From Blautia sp. (GTDB lineage Bacteria > Bacillota > Clostridia > Lachnospirales > Lachnospiraceae): a stretch of DNA of 51,694 nt. Position numbers and translations under genes: made by a program. Where the stretch lies: contig JARIAR010000017.1 of the NCBI GenBank assembly GCA_029257805.1, positions 1-51,694 of the forward strand. Direction: 5' to 3'. Positions 1 to 8,639 of the stretch are shown here, in pieces (the first letter of the stretch is position 1; each line of letters opens with the position of its first letter). Below the pieces are notes generated by a model that had not been told where the DNA came from, searched no databases, and saw only the letters and a list, made by a program, of their open reading frames with translations.

Positions 1-165
1 TTTTAGTAAAATAATATTTACAAAAAATACAGTTTTGTGAAATATCGTGGGCAGGAAGCGTTTGCAGGATGTTTACACGGGATTATGATACCTGCAAATG
101 ACATTACCATCTGAATGCGCTAAATGACCACACGATCGGGAAAAAGTTAAAAATAGACAACCGTA
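1..165. other. Left-edge stretch without a recognisable gene
   Basis: I see no convincing gene here. The longest open stretch on the + strand runs from just after two stop codons at 4-9 to a stop near 110 and would encode about 34 residues with no good start or ribosome site. It may be the 3' untranslated tail of a gene beyond the left edge, because a strong terminator follows immediately. Confidence 0.5.
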
Positions 166-212
166 AGGCTGTTTTAGATTATGATTTATATAATCTGAAG
201 CAGCCTTTTTTT
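166..212 (+). terminator. Rho-independent terminator
   Basis: A stem of about 17 bp (AGGCTG...GATTAT pairing with ATAATC...CAGCCT, with two G-U pairs) and a short loop is followed by seven Ts. It probably ends a + strand transcript entering from outside the window. Confidence 0.85.
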
Positions 213-281
213 GTTTATAAAAAAGTAGTTGTTATAAAAATCGGAATTTATAATTTTTTTGAAAAAAATTTCAGAAAAAAC

Positions 282-310
282 TACTAAATCTTCCATATGT
301 CGTGTATAAT
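282..310 (+). promoter_or_regulatory. Possible sigma-A promoter for the metallo-hydrolase
   Basis: A perfect TATAAT lies at 305-310, about 88 bases before the start codon at 398. The region 17 bases upstream (around 282-287) matches a -35 box poorly, so only the -10 element is well supported. Confidence 0.4.
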
Positions 311-397
311 AAATACATCGAAATAATTTTGTTAGATGAAAGACAAAAGAAAAACGGAGTATGGCTGTTTTCATAAAGTGAAAAGGGGGTTCCGGGC

Positions 398-2014
398 ATG
401 AAGATCATCTTTTTAGGAGCGACGCACGAAGTAACAGGGAGTTGTTATTATCTGGAAGGCGCGGGTAAAAAATTCCTGGTAGACTGCGGCATGGAACAAG
501 GACCGAATTATTACGAGAATGAAGAAATACCAGTTGCGCCGGGAGATTTGGATTTTGTACTTCTCACGCATGCGCATATGGATCATTCCGGAAATCTGCC
601 GGCATTATATGCGAAAGGATTTCAAGGACCTATATACGCAACAGATGCAACATGTAACCTTTGTGATATTATGCTGCGTGACAGTGCCCATATTCAGTTG
701 TTTGAGGCAGAGTGGAGAAATCGAAAAGCACGCCGCCAGGGAAAAGCGGAATTTGTTCCGGCATATACAATGGAAGATGCGCTGGGGGTGCTGAAGAATT
801 TTGTAGAATGTCCTTATGAAAAAGAAATCCATCCGGCAGAAGGGATTCGTGTTCGATTTGTAGATGCAGGTCATCTTCTTGGTTCAAGCAGCATCGAAGT
901 GAAGATTACAGAGGAGGGGGAAGAAAAAACAATCGTCTTTTCCGGCGATATCGGAAATCTTAATCAGCCTCTGATTCGTGATCCCCAATATCTTCACCAT
1001 GCAGATTATGTAGTGATGGAATCCACATATGGTGACAGAAGTCATGGGGAAAGACCGGATTATGTGACGCTTTTGGCAGATGTGATTCAGGAAACCTTTG
1101 ACAGAGGGGGAAATCTTGTAATTCCTTCCTTTGCAGTAGGGCGAACCCAGGAAATGCTGTACTTCATCAGGCAGATTAAGGAAGAAAAACGAATTTACGG
1201 TCATGAAGGATTTAAAGTATATGTAGACAGTCCTCTTGCAAATGAAGCAACAAATATTTTTGCAGAACATACGTATGATTGTTATGATGAAGAAGCATTG
1301 GGACTTATTCATAAAGGAATCAATCCATTATCTTTTCCGGGATTGAAAACGTCTATTACAAGTGATGATTCCAAAGCCATTAATTTTGATGAAGATTGTA
1401 AAGTTATTATTTCTGCAAGTGGAATGTGCGATGCCGGTCGAATTAAACATCATCTGAAGCATAATCTGTGGAATGAGAAAAATACGATTCTTTTTGTAGG
1501 ATATCAGGCAGTTGGAACATTGGGTCGTGCACTTTTGGAAGGGGCAACAGATATTAAACTTTTTGGAGAATCCGTTCATGTTGCTGCACACATTTTGCAG
1601 ATGCCGGGGATTAGCGGACATGCAGATGTAAATGGACTTCTTGACTGGGTTCGGGCGTTTGAAGAAAAGCCCCTAAAAGTTTTTGTAACTCATGGAGAAG
1701 ACAGCGTTACAGAAATATTTGCAAATCGATTAAAGGAAGAACTGGGATATGATGCTATGGCTCCGTTTAGCGGCACAATTTATGATTTGAAGAATGATAT
1801 GTGTCTGTATGAGGCAAAAGGAGTTAAGATTGAACATACTTCTTCTTCTCCAAAGACCACGAAGGCTGCCGAGGCATTCCAGAAACTTCTTTCCCTTGGA
1901 CATCGGCTTATCAGTGTTATTCGAAAAAATGAAGGAAGTCCAAACAAAGATCTGGCTCGATTTTCCAGAGAAATACAGTCTTTGTGTGACAAATGGGATA
2001 GAAACGATATCTAA
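398..2014 (+). CDS. MBL-fold beta-CASP metallo-hydrolase (RNA-processing type)
   Basis: This 538-residue protein belongs to the metallo-beta-lactamase superfamily with a beta-CASP insert, the group that includes RNA endonucleases and exonucleases such as CPSF-73/YSH1-like enzymes. The zinc-binding motif HAHMDHSG is at residues 58-65. Further metal-ligand blocks follow: GHLLGSS, FSGDIG, the beta-CASP signature SASGMCDAGR, ISGHAD, and the last histidine in VFVTHGED. A short C-terminal tail of about 70 residues follows the catalytic fold. The start at 398 has a GGGGG-containing ribosome site just upstream. The gene stands alone, between a possible TATAAT promoter and a terminator at 2025. RNA is the likely substrate by family; the actual target cannot be read from sequence. 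Confidence 0.88.
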   Translation: MKIIFLGATHEVTGSCYYLEGAGKKFLVDCGMEQGPNYYENEEIPVAPGDLDFVLLTHAHMDHSGNLPALYAKGFQGPIYATDATCNLCDIMLRDSAHIQLFEAEWRNRKARRQGKAEFVPAYTMEDALGVLKNFVECPYEKEIHPAEGIRVRFVDAGHLLGSSSIEVKITEEGEEKTIVFSGDIGNLNQPLIRDPQYLHHADYVVMESTYGDRSHGERPDYVTLLADVIQETFDRGGNLVIPSFAVGRTQEMLYFIRQIKEEKRIYGHEGFKVYVDSPLANEATNIFAEHTYDCYDEEALGLIHKGINPLSFPGLKTSITSDDSKAINFDEDCKVIISASGMCDAGRIKHHLKHNLWNEKNTILFVGYQAVGTLGRALLEGATDIKLFGESVHVAAHILQMPGISGHADVNGLLDWVRAFEEKPLKVFVTHGEDSVTEIFANRLKEELGYDAMAPFSGTIYDLKNDMCLYEAKGVKIEHTSSSPKTTKAAEAFQKLLSLGHRLISVIRKNEGSPNKDLARFSREIQSLCDKWDRNDI

Positions 2015-2024
2015 ATTAAATAAT

Positions 2025-2054
2025 AAAAGCTCCGGGGATTTCCGGAGCTTTTAT
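2025..2054 (+). terminator. Rho-independent terminator after the metallo-hydrolase
   Basis: AAAAGCTCCGG and CCGGAGCTTTT form a perfect stem around a 6-base loop, ending in TTTTATT. It lies 11 bases after the stop codon. Confidence 0.85.
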
Positions 2055-2161
2055 TATGGGGGTGTTTTGTGGCGCACGTCGTTAATGGATGAAACTTCCT
2101 AATACACCCTACTAGTGGGAGGTCGGTATATAATCATTATCTACATCCTGCCCGGTTAATA

Positions 2162-2407
2162 TTATTTTGCAGTTACTTCTTTCAGAGCTTTTGCAAGCTG
2201 ATCTGGACATGAAGTAGATTTGCGTCCACACTGAATGCCTTCCAGACGGTGTGTTACTTCTTCTACATCAAGACCCTCTACAAGTGCGGAAATTCCCTGT
2301 GTATTTCCAGAACATCCACCTGTGAATTTTACATTATGTACTTTGTTATTGTCATCTACTTCAAATTCGATCTGCTGTGCACAAACACCTTTTGTTTTGT
2401 ATACCAT
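2162..2407 (-). CDS. Small TSCPD-domain protein (TIGR03905-like)
   Basis: This 81-residue protein has the TSCPD fold found as a free-standing domain in many Firmicutes and at the C terminus of some vitamin B12-dependent ribonucleotide reductases. Conserved cysteines are visible in GVCAQQ, GGCSGN, IQCGRK and the name-giving TSCPDQ motif near residue 65. The cysteine spacing suggests metal or redox chemistry, but the function of the free-standing family is not established. A GGAGGA ribosome site lies 8 bases before the start. It is divergent from mtnN, and the two promoters overlap. No clear terminator is seen between this gene and the metallo-hydrolase terminator at 2054; the roughly 100 bases there look empty. 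Confidence 0.85.
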   Translation of the reverse strand: MVYKTKGVCAQQIEFEVDDNNKVHNVKFTGGCSGNTQGISALVEGLDVEEVTHRLEGIQCGRKSTSCPDQLAKALKEVTAK

Positions 2408-2481
2408 ATTTTTATCCTCCTGTAATTAAGATTGTAGTTTCTTGAATCCGGATATTTCCGGATTTTTTCAAAACTGCATTT

Positions 2482-2510
2482 ATTATAGCAGAGTCGAAAA
2501 AAAGTTTCCA
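2482..2510 (-). promoter_or_regulatory. Sigma-A promoter for the TSCPD gene
   Basis: On the - strand, TGGAAA (2510-2505) and TATAAT (2487-2482) are separated by exactly 17 bases. The -35 box is moderate and the -10 perfect. The -35 region coincides with that of the divergent mtnN promoter. Confidence 0.65.
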
Positions 2511-2534
2511 TATAAATTAATCTTTTGATATAAT
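2505..2534 (+). promoter_or_regulatory. Sigma-A promoter for mtnN
   Basis: TATAAT at 2529-2534 is preceded by a weak TTTCCA at 2505-2510 with an 18-base spacer. Its position shows that an upstream ATG at 2536 cannot be the start of mtnN, because it would sit at or before the transcription start. Confidence 0.6.
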
Positions 2535-2565
2535 AATGATAGAAAAGAAAGAGAGGAACAAATTT

Positions 2566-3264
2566 ATGAAGTGCATTGGAATTATTGGAGCAATGGAAGT
2601 AGAAGTTTCCCGTTTGAAAGAAAAAATGGAAAATGTAAAAATAACAAAAAAAGCATCTATGGATTTTTATGAAGGTGTTCTTTTAGGAAAAAAAGTGATT
2701 GTTGTACGTTCTGGAATTGGTAAAGTGAATGCAGCCGTCTGCACACAGATTCTGGCAGATGTGTTTCATGTAGATGCCATCATTAATACAGGAATTGCAG
2801 GAAGCCTTAATAAAGAGATAAATATAGGAGATATTGTGCTGGCAACGGATGTGGTGCATCATGATATGGATGCGCAGGGATTTGGGTATCCAAAAGGCCA
2901 GATTCCGCAAATGCAGGAATTTTCTTTTCCGGCAGATGCAGAGCTTCGCAGTCTGGCTGAAAAAATCTGTAATGAAGTAAATCCGGATGTACAGGTCTTC
3001 CAGGGAAGAATCGCATCCGGCGACCAGTTTATTTCAGATAAAAAAGTAAAAGATGATATTGTACATAATTTTGGTGGATTTGCAGTAGAAATGGAAGGGG
3101 CTGCGATTGGACAGGCGGCATATCTCAATGGGATTCCGTTTTTGATCATAAGGGCAATTTCTGATAAAGCCGATGGAAGCGCTACCATGGATTACCCGGA
3201 ATTTGAAGCAGCTGCAGCTGCCCATAGTCTTAATCTTACCTTAGAGTTTGTACGCCGCGTTTAA
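2566..3264 (+). CDS. mtnN: 5'-methylthioadenosine/S-adenosylhomocysteine nucleosidase
   Basis: This 232-residue protein hydrolyses the glycosidic bond of methylthioadenosine and S-adenosylhomocysteine to adenine plus the thioribose sugar, clearing inhibitors of SAM-dependent reactions and feeding LuxS or methionine salvage. It has the family's N terminus (MKCIGIIGAMEVEV), the phosphorylase-like SGIGKVNAA block, the purine-binding VEMEGAAI block and the RAISDKADGS block that carries the catalytic aspartate. I chose the ATG at 2566, preceded by GAGAGG, because it gives the usual family length and because the upstream in-frame ATG at 2536 overlaps the promoter. The SAM-dependent methyltransferase two genes downstream makes SAH, so the context is sensible, though co-regulation is only inferred. 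Confidence 0.95.
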   Translation: MKCIGIIGAMEVEVSRLKEKMENVKITKKASMDFYEGVLLGKKVIVVRSGIGKVNAAVCTQILADVFHVDAIINTGIAGSLNKEINIGDIVLATDVVHHDMDAQGFGYPKGQIPQMQEFSFPADAELRSLAEKICNEVNPDVQVFQGRIASGDQFISDKKVKDDIVHNFGGFAVEMEGAAIGQAAYLNGIPFLIIRAISDKADGSATMDYPEFEAAAAAHSLNLTLEFVRRV

Positions 3265-3308
3265 TTGGCTGTCAGAAACGGAGAATTCTGCATATACTGG
3301 AATAGAGG

Positions 3309-3701
3309 ATGAGAAGGGATGCAGAAAGATTTATGTATGATGATAGATTTTATCCATTTTATATGGCATATGCAAACCCTCTGTTATATAGAGGAGAAAA
3401 AATGCACGAGGATGAGTTTGCACTTATGAAATCTTACTACCCGGAAACTGCCCGTAAAATTCAGGAGAAAGTAGAACGGGAATGTGAAATTCAGGATTAT
3501 GAGGGAAGCAGATTGTATGATGAGCATCCGGATAAGTTTATGATCTACTGTATGGCAGGAAAAATCCGAAGAGAAATGGAGGCATCTATGGAAGTACAGG
3601 CAATGCCTGGAAATTTACTGGATGATCTGATCCAGGTGCTTCTTTACCAGGAAATATCAAGGAGAAGATGCAGACGTCATAGATGCAGAGGATATTTCTG
3701 A
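3309..3701 (+). CDS. Conserved hypothetical protein, acidic with a basic tail
   Basis: This protein of about 130 residues is one I do not recognise as a named family, but it is open over its full length and lies in an operon-like run between mtnN and a methyltransferase. It is rich in aromatic and charged residues (DDRFYPFYMAYANPLLY near the N terminus) and ends in an unusual Arg/Cys cluster (RRRCRRHRCRGYF). There is no signal peptide or membrane segment, so it should be cytoplasmic. An ATG at 3333 is an alternative start that would begin the protein at MYDDRF; AGAGGA just before 3309 favours the longer form only weakly. Confidence 0.6.
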   Translation: MRRDAERFMYDDRFYPFYMAYANPLLYRGEKMHEDEFALMKSYYPETARKIQEKVERECEIQDYEGSRLYDEHPDKFMIYCMAGKIRREMEASMEVQAMPGNLLDDLIQVLLYQEISRRRCRRHRCRGYF

Positions 3702-3714
3702 TAGTTGGAATGGA

Positions 3715-4893
3715 ATGAATGAGAGTATGATGAAAACAATAAAAGAATATTTAAATAAACAAATAAATGAACAATTAAAACAGGGGATATTAAGTGGGAG
3801 AAGAAATGGAGAAGGTCCTTCCAAAATTAAAATCCGTCCTGTAGAAATAAAAGGGCAGGTGTTGTTTCAGGCATCTGCCACAGAAGGAACAAAAATTTTC
3901 CACAAAAATTATGAAAGAGAAGATCTGATTTCATTTTTGGAAGAAGAGTTAAAGGAAAACTTTGGCCAGTTTCAGGCACAGGGGCAGATTCTTGATGGAA
4001 CGGTTCTTGTAAGCAAAAAAGGAAAAGTTACAATTAAAGCTAAAGAACATCCGGAGAAAGAAAAAGTAAAAATACAGGCGCATAATCGTGTAAAACGTTA
4101 TATTTTGAAAGAGGGGATTCCGGTTCCTTTTCTTGTGGATCTTGGTGTGATGAACAAGGAGGGGAGAGTCATTACCTCCAGATATGATAAATTTCGTCAG
4201 ATCAACAGATTTTTGGAATTTATAGAAGATATTCTGCCACGGCTGTCCAAAGAAAAAGAAATTACGATTTTAGATTTTGGATGTGGAAAATCTTATCTTA
4301 CATTTGCCATGTATTATTATTTGCGGGAACTGCAGGGGTATGATGTTAATATCATAGGACTGGATCTAAAAAAAGATGTAATTGAAACATGCAGTGCGCT
4401 TGCAAAGAAATACGGATATGAAAAGCTTCATTTTTATCAGGGAGATATTGCAGAATATGAAGGAGTAACTTCTGTGGATATGGTAGTTACCCTTCATGCA
4501 TGTGATACAGCGACAGACTATGCTTTGGCTAAGGCGGTAGAATGGGGAGCAGAAGTGATTCTTTCAGTGCCCTGTTGTCAGCATGAAGTAAACCGGCAGA
4601 TAAAAAATGAAATACTTTCCCCTGTTTTACAATATGGGATTTTGAAAGAGCGGATGTCTGCACTCCTTACAGATGGCATAAGAGGAGAACTTCTGGCATG
4701 TAAAGGATATGATACTCAGATCCTGGAATTTATTGACATGGAGCATACTCCGAAAAATCTTCTGATCCGTGCAGTAAAAACAGGAAAGAAAAAAGACAGG
4801 ACAGAGATTCTGAAAATGATGAAAGAACTTCAGGTCCGTCCTACTCTGGAGAGACTTCTTTTCCAGAAGGAGCATCAGGAGAAAGGGGAATGA
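3715..4893 (+). CDS. Class I SAM-dependent methyltransferase
   Basis: This 392-residue protein has a C-terminal Rossmann methyltransferase domain. The SAM-binding glycine motif I (ILDFGCGKSYLTFA) is near residue 184, an acidic motif II (NIIGLDLKKDVIE) follows, and a motif IV-like block (VDMVVTLHACDTATDYALA) comes next. The following SVPCCQHE block places it with the METTL25/RRNAD1-like group (Pfam Methyltransf_32), which methylates RNA in some members; the substrate here is unknown. The N-terminal 120 residues are lysine-rich and may bind nucleic acid. Its stop overlaps the ribosome site of the next gene, one base before the downstream ATG, so the two are very probably translated together. 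An alternative start at 3727 cannot be excluded. Confidence 0.82.
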   Translation: MNESMMKTIKEYLNKQINEQLKQGILSGRRNGEGPSKIKIRPVEIKGQVLFQASATEGTKIFHKNYEREDLISFLEEELKENFGQFQAQGQILDGTVLVSKKGKVTIKAKEHPEKEKVKIQAHNRVKRYILKEGIPVPFLVDLGVMNKEGRVITSRYDKFRQINRFLEFIEDILPRLSKEKEITILDFGCGKSYLTFAMYYYLRELQGYDVNIIGLDLKKDVIETCSALAKKYGYEKLHFYQGDIAEYEGVTSVDMVVTLHACDTATDYALAKAVEWGAEVILSVPCCQHEVNRQIKNEILSPVLQYGILKERMSALLTDGIRGELLACKGYDTQILEFIDMEHTPKNLLIRAVKTGKKKDRTEILKMMKELQVRPTLERLLFQKEHQEKGE

Positions 4894-4894
4894 T

Positions 4895-7345
4895 ATGAAA
4901 AAATTCTTGAAAAAATTTCTGATCCTCTTTTGTGTATTTGTTTTGGGAGTGGTAGGAACCGTTTTGTTCCAAAACAGTGAGATAACAGACGACCGTTCGG
5001 ATATGAATGATTCTACACTTCCGGAGGTGATGCTTCAGATTGGAGAAAGCATGGCGAACAGGATGTATGGTTATCGCCAGCCTATGCAGGCAGATTTTAC
5101 AAGAGACAGCGTTACGCCTCTTGATACGACAAAGAAGCTGCTGTTTGTCATTGATCCATACGAAACAAAGGTAAACAGTCTTTCTTATGAAGTACGTACT
5201 TCTGACGGAAGCAAGGTTATGGAAAATAAGAAAATAAAGCAGCTGCAAAAGTCAGGGAATTACCTGCAGGCACAAATCCAGATCAACAGCGATCTTCGTA
5301 TGAACCAGGAATATTCTTTGCAGATTTCCCTGGATACAGATAAAGGAAGCGCTTATTATTACACAAGAGTTGTTTCAAGGTCACAGCTAAACGTGGATCA
5401 GTACTTGAAATTTGTAACTGGTTTTTATGAAAAATGTATGGATAAGACAACTGCGGAAAGTCTGGGACCGTATCTGGAAACAAATGCATCGGAAACAGGA
5501 ACGAACTTTGCAGATATAAATATTCAGTCAAGCCTGTCCAATGTAAGCTGGGGAAAGTTGAAACCACAGATTTACAAAAAAGGAATTCCGGTTATCAAGG
5601 ATATTAATGAAACAACAGCAAGTATTTCTCTGGATTATCAGATTTCCGCATCAGATGATGAAGGGAACACAGAGGTTTATGATGTGACAGAATTTTACAG
5701 AATGCGCTATACAGAGTCAAGAATCCGTCTTTTGGATTTTGAACGTTCTGCCCGTCAGGTATTTCATCCTCATACTGCTTCTGTTTCTGATAAAGGACTT
5801 CTTCTTGGTGTACGTGATAAAGATGTACAGTATATGACAAACAAGGGGAACTCGGTTGCCGCTTTTGTACAGCAGGGAGACTTGTGGAGTTATTCTCCTG
5901 TAAATGGGAAAATTGTGCGTATTTTCAGTTTCCGGGAAGATGACGGGGAAGATTTCCGTGATGTAAGACAGGCACATGATATAAAAGTCATCCGTGTGGG
6001 AGATAATGGGGATGTGGATTTTGTGCTTTATGGATATATGAATCGAGGAATCCATGAAGGATATAGCGGCGTTTGTGTATATCATTACAATAATGACCAG
6101 AATGTTGTGGAAGAAAAGGTGTTTATTCCAACGACAGAATCTTATGAATTCCTGAAAAAAGATCTTGGTACATTATCTTATGTTAGTGACGAAAATATGC
6201 TGTTTCTGCTTTTTGCTCAAAAATTATATATGGTAAATATTAATGGCGGAGGATTTAAGATTCTGGATGAAGGAATCCAGACAGGGAATTTTGTAGTTTC
6301 TGATACAAACGCTCATGCTGCCTGGGTTGTAAAGGACGGCGAACATAAGGGGCAGATTAAAGAAATTGCGTTTGATACACTGGAAACACGTTTTCTCACT
6401 CCGGGACAGGGAGAAAAACTAAAAACGCTTGGATTTATGAATGAAGATCTTGTGTATGGAGTGGCAAAAGAAGCAGATATTCTTACAGATAAAAATGGAC
6501 ATGCTACAGAAGGTATGTACGTGCTTCGCATAGAAGGACCGGATGGTACGGTGAAAAAGGAATATCGCCATGACGGACTGTATATTACCAATGTTTCCAT
6601 AGGAAATACACTTATGGAATTTGAACTTTCTTCAAAAAGTGACAGTGGATATGTTGTTGCGAAGAAAGACAATATTATGAATAACAAAAAAAGTACAGCG
6701 AACCAGGTTTCTGTAGAACTGATCTCAACTTCAAGAACAGGAACGATGGTGCGGCTGGCATTTGAAGAACCGCCGGAAACAGAGACTCCTCTTGTTATGT
6801 ATGCGAAAATGAGAAGTGTGAAAGAAAAGTCCATAACACTTGATACGCAGGTACCACAGGAATCCCTTTATTATGTTTATGCAAAGGGAAGCCTTGACGG
6901 GATTTATCGAAATCCTGCTCAGGCTGTAAAGCGGGCTGATGCAAAGACAGGAGTTGTACTTAACCGTACCCAGCAGTATGTATGGGAGAGGGGAAACAAA
7001 AAAACGCAGATACAGTTAAGTATTCAGGATGTACCGGAAGCAATAAGATCAGGAATGTGGGATAAAGGAAAGCTTCAGGAAAGACTGGGGAATTCCGGAA
7101 CGGTCATAGATCTTTCAGGATGTACACTGGACAGTGTGCTTTATGAAGTAAGCGCACAGCGTGCGGTAATTGCAAAGACCGGAAATGACACAAGTGTTGT
7201 GATTGTGGGATACGATGAATACAATACATATTTGTACGATCCCGCAACAGGAGAAACAAAACCATACGGAATGAATGACAGTACTGCTCTGTTTGAAAAT
7301 GCCGGAAATGTTTTTCTCAGTTATGTAGAAAAAGTTAGTTATTAA
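4895..7345 (+). CDS. Large membrane-anchored extracytoplasmic protein of unknown function
   Basis: This 816-residue protein has a single hydrophobic segment at residues 8-25 after a lysine-rich start, so it is probably a signal anchor with the rest outside the cell. The remainder is soluble and looks beta-rich. From about residue 300 there are repeated short strands with turn motifs, for example around GVRDKDVQYM, YSPVNGKIVRIFSF and KLYMVNINGGGFK, which resemble beta-propeller blades. I see no catalytic motif. It follows the methyltransferase with one base between stop and start and has an AAAGGGG ribosome site inside that gene. There is no terminator before galK. Proteins of this sort occur widely in Lachnospiraceae but I cannot name a function. 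Confidence 0.75.
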   Translation: MKKFLKKFLILFCVFVLGVVGTVLFQNSEITDDRSDMNDSTLPEVMLQIGESMANRMYGYRQPMQADFTRDSVTPLDTTKKLLFVIDPYETKVNSLSYEVRTSDGSKVMENKKIKQLQKSGNYLQAQIQINSDLRMNQEYSLQISLDTDKGSAYYYTRVVSRSQLNVDQYLKFVTGFYEKCMDKTTAESLGPYLETNASETGTNFADINIQSSLSNVSWGKLKPQIYKKGIPVIKDINETTASISLDYQISASDDEGNTEVYDVTEFYRMRYTESRIRLLDFERSARQVFHPHTASVSDKGLLLGVRDKDVQYMTNKGNSVAAFVQQGDLWSYSPVNGKIVRIFSFREDDGEDFRDVRQAHDIKVIRVGDNGDVDFVLYGYMNRGIHEGYSGVCVYHYNNDQNVVEEKVFIPTTESYEFLKKDLGTLSYVSDENMLFLLFAQKLYMVNINGGGFKILDEGIQTGNFVVSDTNAHAAWVVKDGEHKGQIKEIAFDTLETRFLTPGQGEKLKTLGFMNEDLVYGVAKEADILTDKNGHATEGMYVLRIEGPDGTVKKEYRHDGLYITNVSIGNTLMEFELSSKSDSGYVVAKKDNIMNNKKSTANQVSVELISTSRTGTMVRLAFEEPPETETPLVMYAKMRSVKEKSITLDTQVPQESLYYVYAKGSLDGIYRNPAQAVKRADAKTGVVLNRTQQYVWERGNKKTQIQLSIQDVPEAIRSGMWDKGKLQERLGNSGTVIDLSGCTLDSVLYEVSAQRAVIAKTGNDTSVVIVGYDEYNTYLYDPATGETKPYGMNDSTALFENAGNVFLSYVEKVSY

Positions 7346-7357
7346 ATTCTATAGTCC

Positions 7358-7388
7358 TTGAAAAAAATCTATATTTACAATTTATAAA
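7358..7388 (+). promoter_or_regulatory. Possible sigma-A promoter for galK-galT
   Basis: TTGAAA at 7358-7363 is followed 17-19 bases later by an AT-rich TTTATAAA stretch that could act as a -10. The -10 match is poor. The position, 60-90 bases before galK and after the preceding stop, fits. Confidence 0.4.
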
Positions 7389-7449
7389 GAATCATTTAAA
7401 GTAAAAAAAGAATGTTTTTTTGGCCCAAAAGGGAGAAGGAGGAACTAAT

Positions 7450-8619
7450 ATGCAGAAGGAATTATTGCAGAAATTTTATGAAATGTATGGTGAAGAAGGA
7501 GATATCCGAAGCTATTTTGCACCTGGACGGGTGAATCTCATTGGAGAACATACAGATTACAACGGCGGACATGTTTTCCCATGTGCGTTGACCATTGGTA
7601 CATACGGAATTGCAAGAAAAAGAGAAGACAGAAAAATTCGCTTTTATTCTGCTAATTTTTCTAAACTTGGAGTCATTGAGACATCTTTGGACGATCTTGT
7701 TCCGTCTGAAAAAGCAGGCTGGACAAACTATCCAAAGGGTGTGATGTGGACATTTGAAAAAAGAGGATATAAGCTGACAAGCGGAGTTGATTTTCTTATT
7801 TGGGGAAATATCCCAAATGGTTCCGGTCTTTCTTCTTCTGCATCTCTTGAGGTGCTTACCGGTGTTATGTTAAGAGATATGTTTGGATTTTCTGAAATTA
7901 CCATGCAGGATCTTGCCTTGATCGGACAGTATTCTGAGAACAATTTTAATGGAATGAATTGTGGTATCATGGATCAGTTTGCAAGTGCGATGGGAAAGAA
8001 AGACTGCGCAATATTCCTGGATACCAGCAATTTGAATTTTGAATATGCTCCTGTAAAACTTCCGGACGCAAAAATTGTGATCACAAACAGTAAAGTAAAA
8101 CACAGCCTTGTTGGCTCTGCATATAATGACAGACGAAACGAATGTGAAAGAGCATTGAAGGATCTTCAGAAGGTTGTAGAGATCCATACACTTGGTGATT
8201 TGACAGAAGAAGCTTTTGAGGCACATAAAGATGCCATTACAGATCCGGTATGCAGACTTCGCGCAAAACATGCAGTGTATGAAAATCAGCGTACCATTCA
8301 GGCTGTAGCTGCTTTGAAAGACAATAAAATCGAAGAATTCGGTCAGCTTATGAACGCATCTCATGTTTCTCTTCGTGATGATTACGAGGTATCCTGTGAA
8401 GAAATAGATATCCTTGTTGATCTTGCCTGGAAGATTCCGGGCGTTATTGGTTCCCGTATTACAGGCGGTGGATTTGGCGGCTGTACAGTCAGCATTGTGA
8501 AAAATGAGGCAGTAGATACTTTCATTGATGTGATTGGCAGAGAGTATAAAGAAAAAGTCGGACATGAGGCAGAATTTTATGTTGTAGAGATTGGCGATGG
8601 AGCCGGAAAACTGGCATAA
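7450..8619 (+). CDS. galK: Galactokinase
   Basis: This 389-residue protein is the first Leloir enzyme, phosphorylating alpha-D-galactose at C1 with ATP. It carries all GHMP-kinase hallmarks: the galactokinase signature GRVNLIGEHTDYNGG near residue 28, the ATP-binding glycine loop PNGSGLSSSASLEV, the MDQFAS block with the catalytic aspartate, and the C-terminal GGGFGGCTVS loop. A GGGAGAAGGAGG ribosome site 7 bases before the ATG at 7450 fixes the start; a longer TTG-initiated reading frame from 7420 would translate through that site. galT follows 20 bases downstream, so the two form an operon. galE is not nearby, so UDP-galactose epimerisation must be encoded elsewhere. Confidence 0.97.
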   Translation: MQKELLQKFYEMYGEEGDIRSYFAPGRVNLIGEHTDYNGGHVFPCALTIGTYGIARKREDRKIRFYSANFSKLGVIETSLDDLVPSEKAGWTNYPKGVMWTFEKRGYKLTSGVDFLIWGNIPNGSGLSSSASLEVLTGVMLRDMFGFSEITMQDLALIGQYSENNFNGMNCGIMDQFASAMGKKDCAIFLDTSNLNFEYAPVKLPDAKIVITNSKVKHSLVGSAYNDRRNECERALKDLQKVVEIHTLGDLTEEAFEAHKDAITDPVCRLRAKHAVYENQRTIQAVAALKDNKIEEFGQLMNASHVSLRDDYEVSCEEIDILVDLAWKIPGVIGSRITGGGFGGCTVSIVKNEAVDTFIDVIGREYKEKVGHEAEFYVVEIGDGAGKLA

Positions 8620-8639
8620 AAATGAAAGGGGACTGAAAA

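Noticed and set aside
10-111. Short open stretch at the left edge
   Set aside because: No start codon with a ribosome site and only about 34 codons; not supportable as a gene.
2055-2161. Possible small RNA or terminator between the metallo-hydrolase terminator and the TSCPD gene
   Set aside because: Only a weak imperfect palindrome around CCCTACTAGTGGG is present, with no T-run or promoter.
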